From the NCBI RefSeq assembly GCF_001403735.1, contig NZ_CXPG01000016.1, positions 1-64,000 of the forward strand: a stretch of DNA of 64,000 bases, read 5' to 3'. The number at the start of each line of letters is the position of its first letter. Positions within the stretch are counted from its first letter, which is position 1. This DNA comes from Jannaschia rubra. GTDB lineage: Bacteria; Pseudomonadota; Alphaproteobacteria; Rhodobacterales; Rhodobacteraceae. This document shows positions 57,327 to 64,000 of this stretch, one piece after another. The position numbers were made by a program, and so were the translations under genes. A model generated the notes under the pieces. It made no database searches, had not been told where the DNA came from, and saw only the letters and a program-made list of their open reading frames with translations.

Positions 57327-57400
57327 TGGAGCGGGTAACGGGAATCGAACCCGTAACTAAAGCTTGGGAAGCTGCCGTGATACCTTTTCACCATACCCGC
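57327..57400 (-). tRNA. tRNA-Gly (CCC anticodon), CCA encoded
   Basis: The minus strand gives a cloverleaf. Acceptor GCGGGTA pairs with TACCCGC, D arm GTGA...TCAC, anticodon loop TTCCCAA (anticodon CCC, glycine), T arm ACGGG-TTCGATT-CCCGT, then TCCA. In the anticodon stem GCAGC faces GCTTT, giving one C-U mismatch and a G-U pair. It reads GGG codons. Confidence 0.92.
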
Positions 57401-57443
57401 CACGCCAACGCGAACCGATCTTTGCCACAGGCCGCGCGCGACC

Positions 57444-58292
57444 TCAAGTCTGTTCCGCAATGGCCGCGCGGGATGCGCGACGGGCCTGACGGGTGCGCCG
57501 CAGGAACGCCAGCACGAAGATCGCAGTCAGGATCAGGACGATGGTGGCCGCCGGTGCGCTGTCGATGAAGAAGCTCGCGTAGGTGCCCGACAGCATGGCG
57601 AACAGACATACCCCCACCGATACGAACAGCATCGGCCCGAAGCTGCGGACGGTCAGGAAGGCGATGGCCCCCGGCGTCACGAGAAGGGCGACCGCGAGGA
57701 TCAGGCCCGTGGCCGAGAGGGTCGAGACGATGGAGAGCGACAGGACCGAAAGCAGGGCGTAGTGCAGGAAGCCGGTGTGAAGCCCGCTCGCCTGCGCCTG
57801 CGCCGGGTCGAAGGCGTGCAGCAGCAGGTCCTTCCACTTGAGGATGAGAAAGGCGCAGACAACGACTGAGATGATCCCTGCGGTCAGCAGGTCTTCGTTA
57901 CCCACGCCAAGCATGTTCCCGAACAGGACATGGTCGAGGTGCTCATTCGTCGTGATCGAGGTGTACATGATGAGGCCCACCCCGAACATGCCGGAGAAGA
58001 CCACGCCCATCACCGTATCCTGCTTGACCCGGCTGTTGTGCGACAGATAACCGGTCAGCAGCGCGCAAGTCATGCCCGCGCCAAAGGCCCCCACGATCAG
58101 CGGCAACCCGGTGATCCAGGCCAGCACGACACCCGGCAGGACGGCATGGCTGACCGCATCGCCCATCAGCGCCCAACCCTTGAGGACGAGGAAGCAGGAC
58201 AGCAAGGCCGTCGGCGGAGCGATCAGCAACGCGATGTAGAACGCGTTCTGCATGAACGGAAAACCGAAGGGTTGCAGCAAGGCGTCGATCAC
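57444..58292 (-). CDS. sitD: Mn/Fe ABC transporter permease, second subunit
   Basis: The 282-residue permease of the ABC-3 (metal) family has about 8 spans with ALMGDAVSHAVLPGVVLAWI, HNSRVKQDTVMGVVFSGMFG and SATGLILAVALLVTPGAIAF. It overlaps sitC by 4 bp. Two consecutive ABC-3 permeases with one ATPase and one binding protein are the SitABCD pattern. Confidence 0.9.
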   Translation of the reverse strand: MIDALLQPFGFPFMQNAFYIALLIAPPTALLSCFLVLKGWALMGDAVSHAVLPGVVLAWITGLPLIVGAFGAGMTCALLTGYLSHNSRVKQDTVMGVVFSGMFGVGLIMYTSITTNEHLDHVLFGNMLGVGNEDLLTAGIISVVVCAFLILKWKDLLLHAFDPAQAQASGLHTGFLHYALLSVLSLSIVSTLSATGLILAVALLVTPGAIAFLTVRSFGPMLFVSVGVCLFAMLSGTYASFFIDSAPAATIVLILTAIFVLAFLRRTRQARRASRAAIAEQT

Positions 58293-59179
58293 GGGCCGAC
58301 CTCCGTCGCGGGCGGAGCGGTGCGCGTCCGGCCGAGCGCGGCCTGCGCCTTGCGGCGGGCGGCCAGCGTGCCGTGCTTGGGCGCGAAGACGAAGGCCAGC
58401 AGGAAGATCACGGTCTGCAACGTGACGATGATGCCGCCCGTCGCCCCGTCGAGAAAATAGCTGGCATAGGCGCCGAGGAAGCTCGTGACGGTGCCGATCA
58501 GCACCGACACGACGATCAGGCGCGGAAACCGGTCGCAGAGCAGATATGCGGTGGCCCCCGGCGTGACGACCAGCGCGATGACCAGGAACGCTCCCACTGT
58601 CATCATGGCGGCGACGATGGCGGCCGACAGCAGGACGAAGAACACTCCGCGCAGAACCTCCGGGCGCAGGCCGATGGTACGGGCGTGCGTCTCATCGAAG
58701 AAGACGACCATCAGATCCTTCCATTTCGCCAGCAGCACGACCAGCGAAACGACGCCGATGATGGCCAGCTGCAGGATGTCCCCCGGCGCGATCGCCAGGA
58801 TGTTGCCCATCACGATGGTCTGGATGCTGACCGACATGGGCGAAAGCGACACCATGAACAGGCCCAGCCCGAAGAAGGACGTGAAGATGATGCCGATGAT
58901 GACGTCGATCTTGAGGCCCGACCGCTCCGACAGGAACAGCATGGCCCCGGCGGCAAGGCCGCCCGCCACGAAGGCGCCGAGTGCGAAGGGCAGCCCGAGG
59001 ATGTAGGCGCCCGCGACGCCCGGCACGACCGAATGGGACAACGCGTCGCCGATCAGGGACCACCCCTTGAGCATGAGGTAGCACGACAAAAAGGCGCAGA
59101 CGGCGCCGACAAGTGCCGACACCCACATGGCGTTGAGCATGTATTGATAGGTGAACGGCTGGAGCAGCGTCTCGATCAC
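58289..59179 (-). CDS. sitC: Mn/Fe ABC transporter permease, first subunit
   Basis: The 296-residue ABC-3 permease has [40 protein letters not shown] and [20 protein letters not shown]. It pairs with sitD to form a heterodimeric membrane channel for divalent metal. It overlaps the ATPase gene sitB by 4 bp. Confidence 0.9.
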   Translation of the reverse strand: MIETLLQPFTYQYMLNAMWVSALVGAVCAFLSCYLMLKGWSLIGDALSHSVVPGVAGAYILGLPFALGAFVAGGLAAGAMLFLSERSGLKIDVIIGIIFTSFFGLGLFMVSLSPMSVSIQTIVMGNILAIAPGDILQLAIIGVVSLVVLLAKWKDLMVVFFDETHARTIGLRPEVLRGVFFVLLSAAIVAAMMTVGAFLVIALVVTPGATAYLLCDRFPRLIVVSVLIGTVTSFLGAYASYFLDGATGGIIVTLQTVIFLLAFVFAPKHGTLAARRKAQAALGRTRTAPPATEVGP

Positions 59180-60087
59180 GACCGGTTTCCCTTGTCCGCG
59201 GCCTTGCGCGCGCGGCGTTCGCCATACTGAACGAAGGGGCGTTCGTCGTCGGTTATGATGCGCACCTCGCGCCGGTCGTCGTCGTCGTGCAGGTCTGTCC
59301 CGCCCAGGGTGAAGTGCCGCAGCACGCCGCCGAAGGCGTGTTCCAGGTTGTCGTGGGTGAAGGTCGTGGCGGTGAGGCCGTATGCCAGCACCGTGCCCTT
59401 GACCAGGATGGTACGGTCGCAGAACTCCGGCACGGACCCGAGGTTGTGGGTCGAGACCAGCATCACGCGCCCTTCGTCGCGCAGCTCACGCAGAAGGGCG
59501 ACGATCTGCTCCTCCGTCCTGACGTCCACGCCTGTGAACGGCTCGTCCAGCAGGATGACCTGACCGTCCTGCGCCAGGCTGCGAGCCAGGAACACGCGCT
59601 TGCGCTGGCCACCGGACAACTCCCCGATCTGGCGGTGGCGATAGTCCTGCATGTTGACGCGGCGAAGCGCCTCGGCCACCGCGTCGCGGTCTGCCTGTCG
59701 GGGGCGGCGCAGGAAGCTCATGTGCCCATAACGGCCCATCATCACGACATCTTCCACGAGAACCGGAAAGGACCAGTCGACCTCCTCCGCCTGGGGAACG
59801 TAGGCCACGAGGTTTTCGCTAAGCGCCTGCTTCACCGTTCGGCCCAGCAGGCGGATCTCGCCGCGCGCGGTCGGAACGAACCCCATGATCGCCTTGAACA
59901 GCGTCGATTTTCCTGCGCCGTTGACGCCCACCAGCGCCGTGATCGTGCCGCGCGGGATCTCGAAGCTCGCATCGTGCAGGGCGGTGTGGCCGTTGCGATA
60001 GGTGACGGTCACGTCGCGCACCATGATGCCGCCCGCCGGTCCATCCGCGCGGTTGGCGTCGATCGCGTCGGGAGATCGGTCGAGCAT
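59176..60087 (-). CDS. sitB: Mn/Fe ABC transporter ATP-binding protein
   Basis: The 303-residue ATPase has Walker [12 protein letters not shown], signature [17 protein letters not shown], Walker [13 protein letters not shown] and switch His in [10 protein letters not shown]-terminal tail ends with the acidic [15 protein letters not shown], longer than usual. The start at 60087 ([17 protein letters not shown]) follows AAGGAA. It drives metal import through SitCD. Confidence 0.92.
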   Translation of the reverse strand: MLDRSPDAIDANRADGPAGGIMVRDVTVTYRNGHTALHDASFEIPRGTITALVGVNGAGKSTLFKAIMGFVPTARGEIRLLGRTVKQALSENLVAYVPQAEEVDWSFPVLVEDVVMMGRYGHMSFLRRPRQADRDAVAEALRRVNMQDYRHRQIGELSGGQRKRVFLARSLAQDGQVILLDEPFTGVDVRTEEQIVALLRELRDEGRVMLVSTHNLGSVPEFCDRTILVKGTVLAYGLTATTFTHDNLEHAFGGVLRHFTLGGTDLHDDDDRREVRIITDDERPFVQYGERRARKAADKGNRS

Positions 60088-60164
60088 GTGGGGTTCCTTG
60101 CTTCGATGTGCGGGCACCGGAAACGGTTCGGGGCGTCACCTTGTTCTACGCGTGCGGCGCCGGA

Positions 60165-61073
60165 TCAGTTCGTCTGCGGCGCCAGCGCGTCGGCAATGGT
60201 TTCGGCATCGACCCGCAGCAGGTCGAGGTAGGTCGGCACGGGGCCGCTCGCCTCGGTGAGCGAGTCGACGTAAAGGACGCCGCCGTATTCGGCCCCGGTC
60301 TCGCGTGCGACCTGTTTGGCGGGGGACTGGTTGACGGTGCTTTCGCAGAAAACCGCCGGAATGTCATTTTCGCGCACGGTGTCGATGACACGGCGGACCT
60401 GTTGCGGCGTGCCGGTCTGATCGGCGTTGATCGGCCAGAGATAGGCTTCCTTCAAGCCGAAGTCGCGGGTCAGATAGCTGAACGCGCCTTCGCAGGTGAC
60501 AAGCCAGCGGCGGTCTTCGGGCAGGGACTGGATGCGCGCGCGCAGCGGCTCGATCGTGTCGCGGATCTGCTGTTTGTAGCGTTCGGCATTGGCAGAATAG
60601 GTCTCGGCGCTATCAGGGTCATGCTCCGAAAGGGCGTCGCGAATGTTGTCGACGTAGATCAAGGCGTTATCCAGGCCCATCCAGCCATGCGGGTTTGGCA
60701 GCCCCTCGTATTCCCCGGCCGAGATCGACACGGGCTCGATTCCCTCGGTCAGGACGGCGGAGGGCATGTCGCCCAGGTTGTTCACGAACTGCTCGAACCA
60801 ACGCTCCAGGTTCAGGCCGTTCCACAGGATCAGGTCGGCATCCGAGGCGCGTACGATGTCCTGCGGCGTCGGCTCATAGCCGTGGATCTCGGCGCCGGCC
60901 TTGGTGATCGACACGACCTCGGCCGCGTCACCGGCCACGTTTTGCGCCATGTCCTGCAGGATGGTGAAGGTCGTCACCACCTTGAAGAGCGCGTCGTCCT
61001 GTCGTGCCGCAGCACCGAGCGGAAGGAGCGAGGCCGAAGCGATCGTGGCTGCCAGAAGGGCGGAACGTATCAT
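60165..61073 (-). CDS. sitA: Mn/Fe ABC transporter substrate-binding protein
   Basis: The 302-residue periplasmic protein has a signal peptide (to about Ala22) and the cluster A-I fold. Four metal ligands can be placed: His64 (AEIHGYEP), His129 (NPHGWM), Glu195 (TCEGAFSY) and Asp270 (YVDSL). Glu at the third place and the YLWPINADQTGTP segment point to manganese/iron rather than the His-rich zinc type. The start at 61073 gives a proper signal; the upstream part of the open frame is leader. A palindrome lies 40 bp before the start. Confidence 0.92.
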   Translation of the reverse strand: MIRSALLAATIASASLLPLGAAARQDDALFKVVTTFTILQDMAQNVAGDAAEVVSITKAGAEIHGYEPTPQDIVRASDADLILWNGLNLERWFEQFVNNLGDMPSAVLTEGIEPVSISAGEYEGLPNPHGWMGLDNALIYVDNIRDALSEHDPDSAETYSANAERYKQQIRDTIEPLRARIQSLPEDRRWLVTCEGAFSYLTRDFGLKEAYLWPINADQTGTPQQVRRVIDTVRENDIPAVFCESTVNQSPAKQVARETGAEYGGVLYVDSLTEASGPVPTYLDLLRVDAETIADALAPQTN

Positions 61074-61112
61074 CGTCGAAACTCCTGATCTATCGATGTC
61101 AGGTAGTGTGAA

Positions 61113-61127
61113 TGCGAAGCAATCGCA
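61113..61127. promoter_or_regulatory. Palindrome upstream of sitA, candidate Mur/Fur-family box
   Basis: TGCGA-AGCAA-TCGCA is a 5+5 inverted repeat 40 bp upstream of sitA. Manganese-responsive Mur (a Fur-family protein) controls sitABCD in many alphaproteobacteria, and its boxes have this kind of TGC...GCA dyad. The minus-strand core TGCGATTGC also occurs in the acnA palindrome. Confidence 0.5.
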
Positions 61128-61157
61128 AGTGTCAAAGGAGATGCGAGTAGACCGCAA

Positions 61158-62078
61158 TCAAGATCGTGCCGCCCTGCGAACCGGCCGTTCCCGCCACCAG
61201 ATCGTTAGTCCGGCCAGCGCGATCACTGCCGCGCCCGTGAGCGTCATGACGTCAGGGACGGTGCCGAACACCAGAAAGCCGCTGATGGCGAGGTAGATCA
61301 GGAAGGAATAGCTGAAGGGCATCAGGACGCTGGCCGGAGCATAGCCGTGCGCGCGGCTGAAGAAGTGATGCCCCGACCACGCGAACAGCCCCACCGCGAA
61401 CATCAGCCCCCAGTCGATCGGCGTCACCGGCGCCTGCCAGACCCAGATCGCCACCGGCAGCAGGACGACCGTGCCGACCAGCCCGCCATAAAGCTGCATC
61501 GTGCGCGGCGCGGCGACCCCGGCCAGCCGCCGTGTCAGGATCGAGAACAGCGCCAGCGACGTGGCAGAGATGACCGAGAGCATGGCGGCGGGGTGGAACT
61601 CCGCCGACCAGGGCCGCACCACGATCAGCACACCAAGGAAGCCGAGCACGATCGCTCCCCACCTCCATGGCCCTACCCGCTCGCCCAGCAGCGGAACGGA
61701 CAGGGCGCAGACGAGGATGGGGGAGGAGAACTGGATGGCAGCCACGACGGTCAGGTCGAGATACCGCAGCGCAATGAAGTTGGTGGAGGTCGACACGAGC
61801 AGCAGCCCGCCCCGCAGCAGCATCAGCGCCGCCTGCGCGCGCGGCGCGGTCCAGCCGGAGTGGTCGCGGCCGAGCATCGGCCCGGTGGACAGCGCCAGAT
61901 GAACGCCGAAGCGCATGAAGGCGAGTTGCATCGCCGGGATGCCCGCAAGGCTGAGCCATTTGACCGAGGTGTCGGTGAAGGAGAACAGCAGATAGGCCGT
62001 CAGCATCAGCGCAATGCCCTTGCCCGCGTTGTCCTCGCGCGGGCGGGCCAGGTGCGACACGGGGGCGGGGTTTGCCAC
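61158..62078 (-). CDS. EamA/DMT-family membrane transporter
   Basis: The 306-residue permease has ten membrane spans in two EamA repeats (GIALMLTAYLLFSFTDTSVK; LGVLIVVRPW at the end of the first, LIYLAISGFLVFGTVPDVMT in the second). Members export small metabolites or drugs; substrate unknown. The motif RPW at the repeat boundary is typical. It precedes sitA on the same strand with an 84-bp gap that holds the sitA operator. Confidence 0.85.
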   Translation of the reverse strand: MANPAPVSHLARPREDNAGKGIALMLTAYLLFSFTDTSVKWLSLAGIPAMQLAFMRFGVHLALSTGPMLGRDHSGWTAPRAQAALMLLRGGLLLVSTSTNFIALRYLDLTVVAAIQFSSPILVCALSVPLLGERVGPWRWGAIVLGFLGVLIVVRPWSAEFHPAAMLSVISATSLALFSILTRRLAGVAAPRTMQLYGGLVGTVVLLPVAIWVWQAPVTPIDWGLMFAVGLFAWSGHHFFSRAHGYAPASVLMPFSYSFLIYLAISGFLVFGTVPDVMTLTGAAVIALAGLTIWWRERPVRRAARS

Positions 62079-62096
62079 GGGGTCAGCCTGTGGCCG

Positions 62097-63599
62097 TCAC
62101 ATCACCGCGCCGATCTGCCAAGGCACGAATTCATGGTCGCCCAACCCCTGTGCCTCGGACTTCGTCGCCTCGCCCGAAGCGACGCGCAGGAACATTTCGT
62201 AGATCTCGCGCCCCTTTTCCTCGACCGTGCTGCCGCCCGTCAGGATATCGCCTGCGTTGACGTCCATGTCCTCCGGCATCCGGTCGAACAGCGTCTGGTT
62301 GGTCGCCACCTTGATCGTCGGCGCCGGCTTCGATCCGAAAGCCGACCCGCGCCCGGTGGTGAAGCACACGATCTGGCACCCGCCCGCGATCTGGCCCGTG
62401 ACGGAGGCGGGGTCGTATCCGGGGGAATCCATGAAGGTGAAGCCCTTGGCCGTCACCTGTTCGGCGTATCTGTAGACCCCGGTCAGGGGTGTCGTCCCCC
62501 CCTTGGCTGCCGCGCCGAGCGACTTTTCAAGAATGGTCGTCAGCCCGCCCTTCTTGTTGCCGGGGCTCGGGTTGTTGTCCATGGAGCCCTTGTTCCGGCG
62601 GGTATAATCCTCCCACCAGTCGATCAGACCAACGAGCCGGTCGCCCACCTCGCGCGTGGCAGCGCGGCGGGTCAACAGGTGTTCGGCGCCATAGATCTCG
62701 GGCGTCTCGGCCAGGACGCCCGTGCCGCCCTGCGCGACCAGAAGGTCGCAGGCATGGCCGAGCGCGGGGTTCGCCGTGATCCCCGACCAGGCATCCGACC
62801 CGCCGCATTGCAGCGCCACCTTCAGCTTCGACGCGGGGCAGGGCGTCCGCCGGGCCTCGTTGGCGATGGGCAGCATGGCGCGGACCTTCTCGATGCCAAG
62901 CTCGACCGTGCGGCGCAGGCCGGCGACGTTCTGGATGTTCATCGTCTGGAACGTCGGCCCCTGCTTCAGGCCCCAGGCGTCGAGCAGCCAGTCGATCTGG
63001 TTCATCTCGCATCCCAGCCCGACCATCAGGACGGCGGCGTGGTTCGGATGGCGGGCATAGCCCCACATGACGCGCTGCAACGCTTCGAACCCGTCCCCGT
63101 CGCCCGCCATGCCGCAGCCGGTGCCGTGGACGAAGGCGCAGACGCCATCGACGTTGGGATAGGCGGCCAGCTCCTCCGGGCCGAAGGCATCCGCGATACG
63201 CCGCGCCGCCGTTGCCGAACAGTTCACCGAGGTGACGATGGCGACGTAGTTCCGCGTCCCGACGTCGCCGTTGTCGCGCTGATAACCCATGAAGGTGTCG
63301 CCCGCTGCGGGGGCAACGGGCCGCAGATCGGTGCCGAATTCATAGGCGTGGTCGGTCGCCGCGAAGGCGCAGTTCTGCGTATGGACATGGTCGCCGGGTG
63401 CCACGTCGCCGCTGGCATAGCCGATGACCTGACCGTATTTAAGGATCGCTTCGCCACGCGCTATGGGCGCGATGGCGATCTTGTGCCCCGAGGGGATCAG
63501 CGTCGCCGTCGCCACGCCGTCGACGGTCGTTCCCGCCTCCAGCGGCCGTGTTGCGGTGACGACGTTGTCGCGCGGGCTCAGTCTGATGGTGTGGTGCAT
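62097..63599 (-). CDS. Altronate/galactarate-type dehydratase (UxaA family)
   Basis: The 500-residue enzyme has the two-part UxaA/GarD layout. An N-terminal SAF domain (IRLSPRDNVVTATRPLEAGT, GHKIAIAPIARGEAILKYGQ) precedes the large C-terminal catalytic domain (YVAIVTSVNCSATAARRIAD, HGTGCGMAGDGDGFEALQRV, LQCGGSDAWSGITANPALGH, TTGRGSAFGSKPAPTIKVAT). It removes water from a sugar acid to give a 2-keto-3-deoxy acid. Substrate is not certain (altronate, galactarate or a related acid). A TRAP permease follows it upstream, probably importing the substrate. Confidence 0.9.
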   Translation of the reverse strand: MHHTIRLSPRDNVVTATRPLEAGTTVDGVATATLIPSGHKIAIAPIARGEAILKYGQVIGYASGDVAPGDHVHTQNCAFAATDHAYEFGTDLRPVAPAAGDTFMGYQRDNGDVGTRNYVAIVTSVNCSATAARRIADAFGPEELAAYPNVDGVCAFVHGTGCGMAGDGDGFEALQRVMWGYARHPNHAAVLMVGLGCEMNQIDWLLDAWGLKQGPTFQTMNIQNVAGLRRTVELGIEKVRAMLPIANEARRTPCPASKLKVALQCGGSDAWSGITANPALGHACDLLVAQGGTGVLAETPEIYGAEHLLTRRAATREVGDRLVGLIDWWEDYTRRNKGSMDNNPSPGNKKGGLTTILEKSLGAAAKGGTTPLTGVYRYAEQVTAKGFTFMDSPGYDPASVTGQIAGGCQIVCFTTGRGSAFGSKPAPTIKVATNQTLFDRMPEDMDVNAGDILTGGSTVEEKGREIYEMFLRVASGEATKSEAQGLGDHEFVPWQIGAVM

Positions 63600-63614
63600 G
63601 GGGGACTCGCGGGG

Positions 63615-64000
63615 TCAGTCGAGCAGCAGTTCGACGATGGGGGGCCAGATCAGCAGGACGGAGAGCGCGCAGAGCTGGATGCAGATGAAGGGCAGGAACC
63701 CTTTGAAGATGTCGGTCAAGGAAATATGCGGCGGCGCCACGGATTTCAGGTAGAACGCCGCCGGGCCAAAGGGCGGCGACAGGAAGCTGACCTGCATGTT
63801 CATGCAGAAGAGCACCCCGAACCAGACCGAAAGGTGCTGCGGGCTGGGCGAGCCGAGGAACCCGATCTCCTCGATCGGCAGGCGCTGCACGATGGGCAGG
63901 AAGACGGGGATGATGAGGAGGACGATGCCGACCCAGTCCATGAAGGCGCCCATGAACAGCAGGATCAGCATCATCACCAGCATGATGCCCATGGTCGGAA
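63615..64000 (-). CDS. dctM: TRAP transporter large permease, C-terminal part
   Basis: At least the last 128 codons of a DctM protein are present, open to the window edge. Visible motifs are FMGAFMDWVGIVLLIIPVFL, SVWFGVLFCMNMQVSFLSPP and FGPAAFYLKSVAP, the conserved final spans. It is 15 bp upstream of the UxaA-type dehydratase on the same strand, so the two are probably co-transcribed. The N-terminal part and partners lie beyond the window. Confidence 0.88.
   Translation of the reverse strand, partial: PTMGIMLVMMLILLFMGAFMDWVGIVLLIIPVFLPIVQRLPIEEIGFLGSPSPQHLSVWFGVLFCMNMQVSFLSPPFGPAAFYLKSVAPPHISLTDIFKGFLPFICIQLCALSVLLIWPPIVELLLD

Noticed and set aside
60165-61073. Zinc importer ZnuA
   Set aside because: The third ligand is Glu195 rather than His, there is no His-rich loop, and two permease genes are present, as in SitABCD.

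Overview
The window is GC-rich DNA from an alphaproteobacterium, most likely a member of the Rhodobacteraceae (Roseobacter group). This rests on protein similarity recognised by eye: the aconitase next to a ccm cytochrome c biogenesis cluster, three TRAP transporter loci, a SitABCD metal importer and a complete creatine/sarcosine locus. No database search was run. Genes are dense, often overlapping by 4 bp. The only clearly foreign or decayed patches are the left edge (an IS5-family element and an AT-rich gene remnant) and 27.0-28.7 kb (insertion sequence relics inside a broken purU).

Layout. 1-0.6 kb: truncated IS903-type element and a gene remnant. 0.6-6.4 kb: parE, galE, then ccmA-ccmB-ccmC-ccmD-ccmG on the minus strand. 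6.6-13.4 kb (plus strand): acnA, two TM2-domain membrane proteins, a DUF1223 exported protein, a HAD phosphatase, then an H-NOX-like protein translationally coupled to a GGDEF diguanylate cyclase. 13.9-27.2 kb: LysR regulator, creatinase, a 36-residue membrane peptide, a sodium/solute symporter, a GlxA-type AraC regulator, soxBDAG (heterotetrameric sarcosine oxidase), glyA, sdaA and a purU pseudogene. 27.2-28.7 kb: IS481- and IS3-family relics. 29.3-31.6 kb: EF-hand protein, acetolactate synthase with a leader-peptide attenuator. 31.7-37.2 kb: a TRAP transporter (minus) divergent from HpcH/HpaI aldolase, mutarotase-like and DUF188 genes. 37.2-42.4 kb (minus): trpE, ppiD-like, aminotransferase, ssb. 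42.6-50.2 kb (plus): lytic transglycosylase, a TRAP locus with two paralogous binding proteins and an outsized DctM, two cyclophilins. 50.3-56.8 kb: small membrane protein, tyrS, anmK, zwf-pgl-pgi. 56.8-64 kb (minus): thioesterase, tRNA-Gly, sitABCD, EamA transporter, altronate/galactarate-type dehydratase and the end of another TRAP DctM.

The most coherent system is the 14-27 kb locus. Creatinase splits creatine to sarcosine and urea. SoxBDAG oxidises sarcosine to glycine, H2O2 and methylene-tetrahydrofolate. GlyA joins glycine and methylene-THF into serine, and SdaA deaminates serine to pyruvate. A symporter, an unannotated-looking small membrane peptide and two regulators accompany the enzymes. 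PurU, a common companion that would balance the one-carbon pool, is present only as a broken fragment.

The observations most worth following are an H-NOX-fold protein lacking the usual heme ligands coupled to a diguanylate cyclase; a leader peptide with the run Leu-Leu-Val-Ile and a terminator upstream of ilvB; the 36-residue peptide between creatinase and symporter; and a shared 9-mer in palindromes upstream of acnA and sitA.
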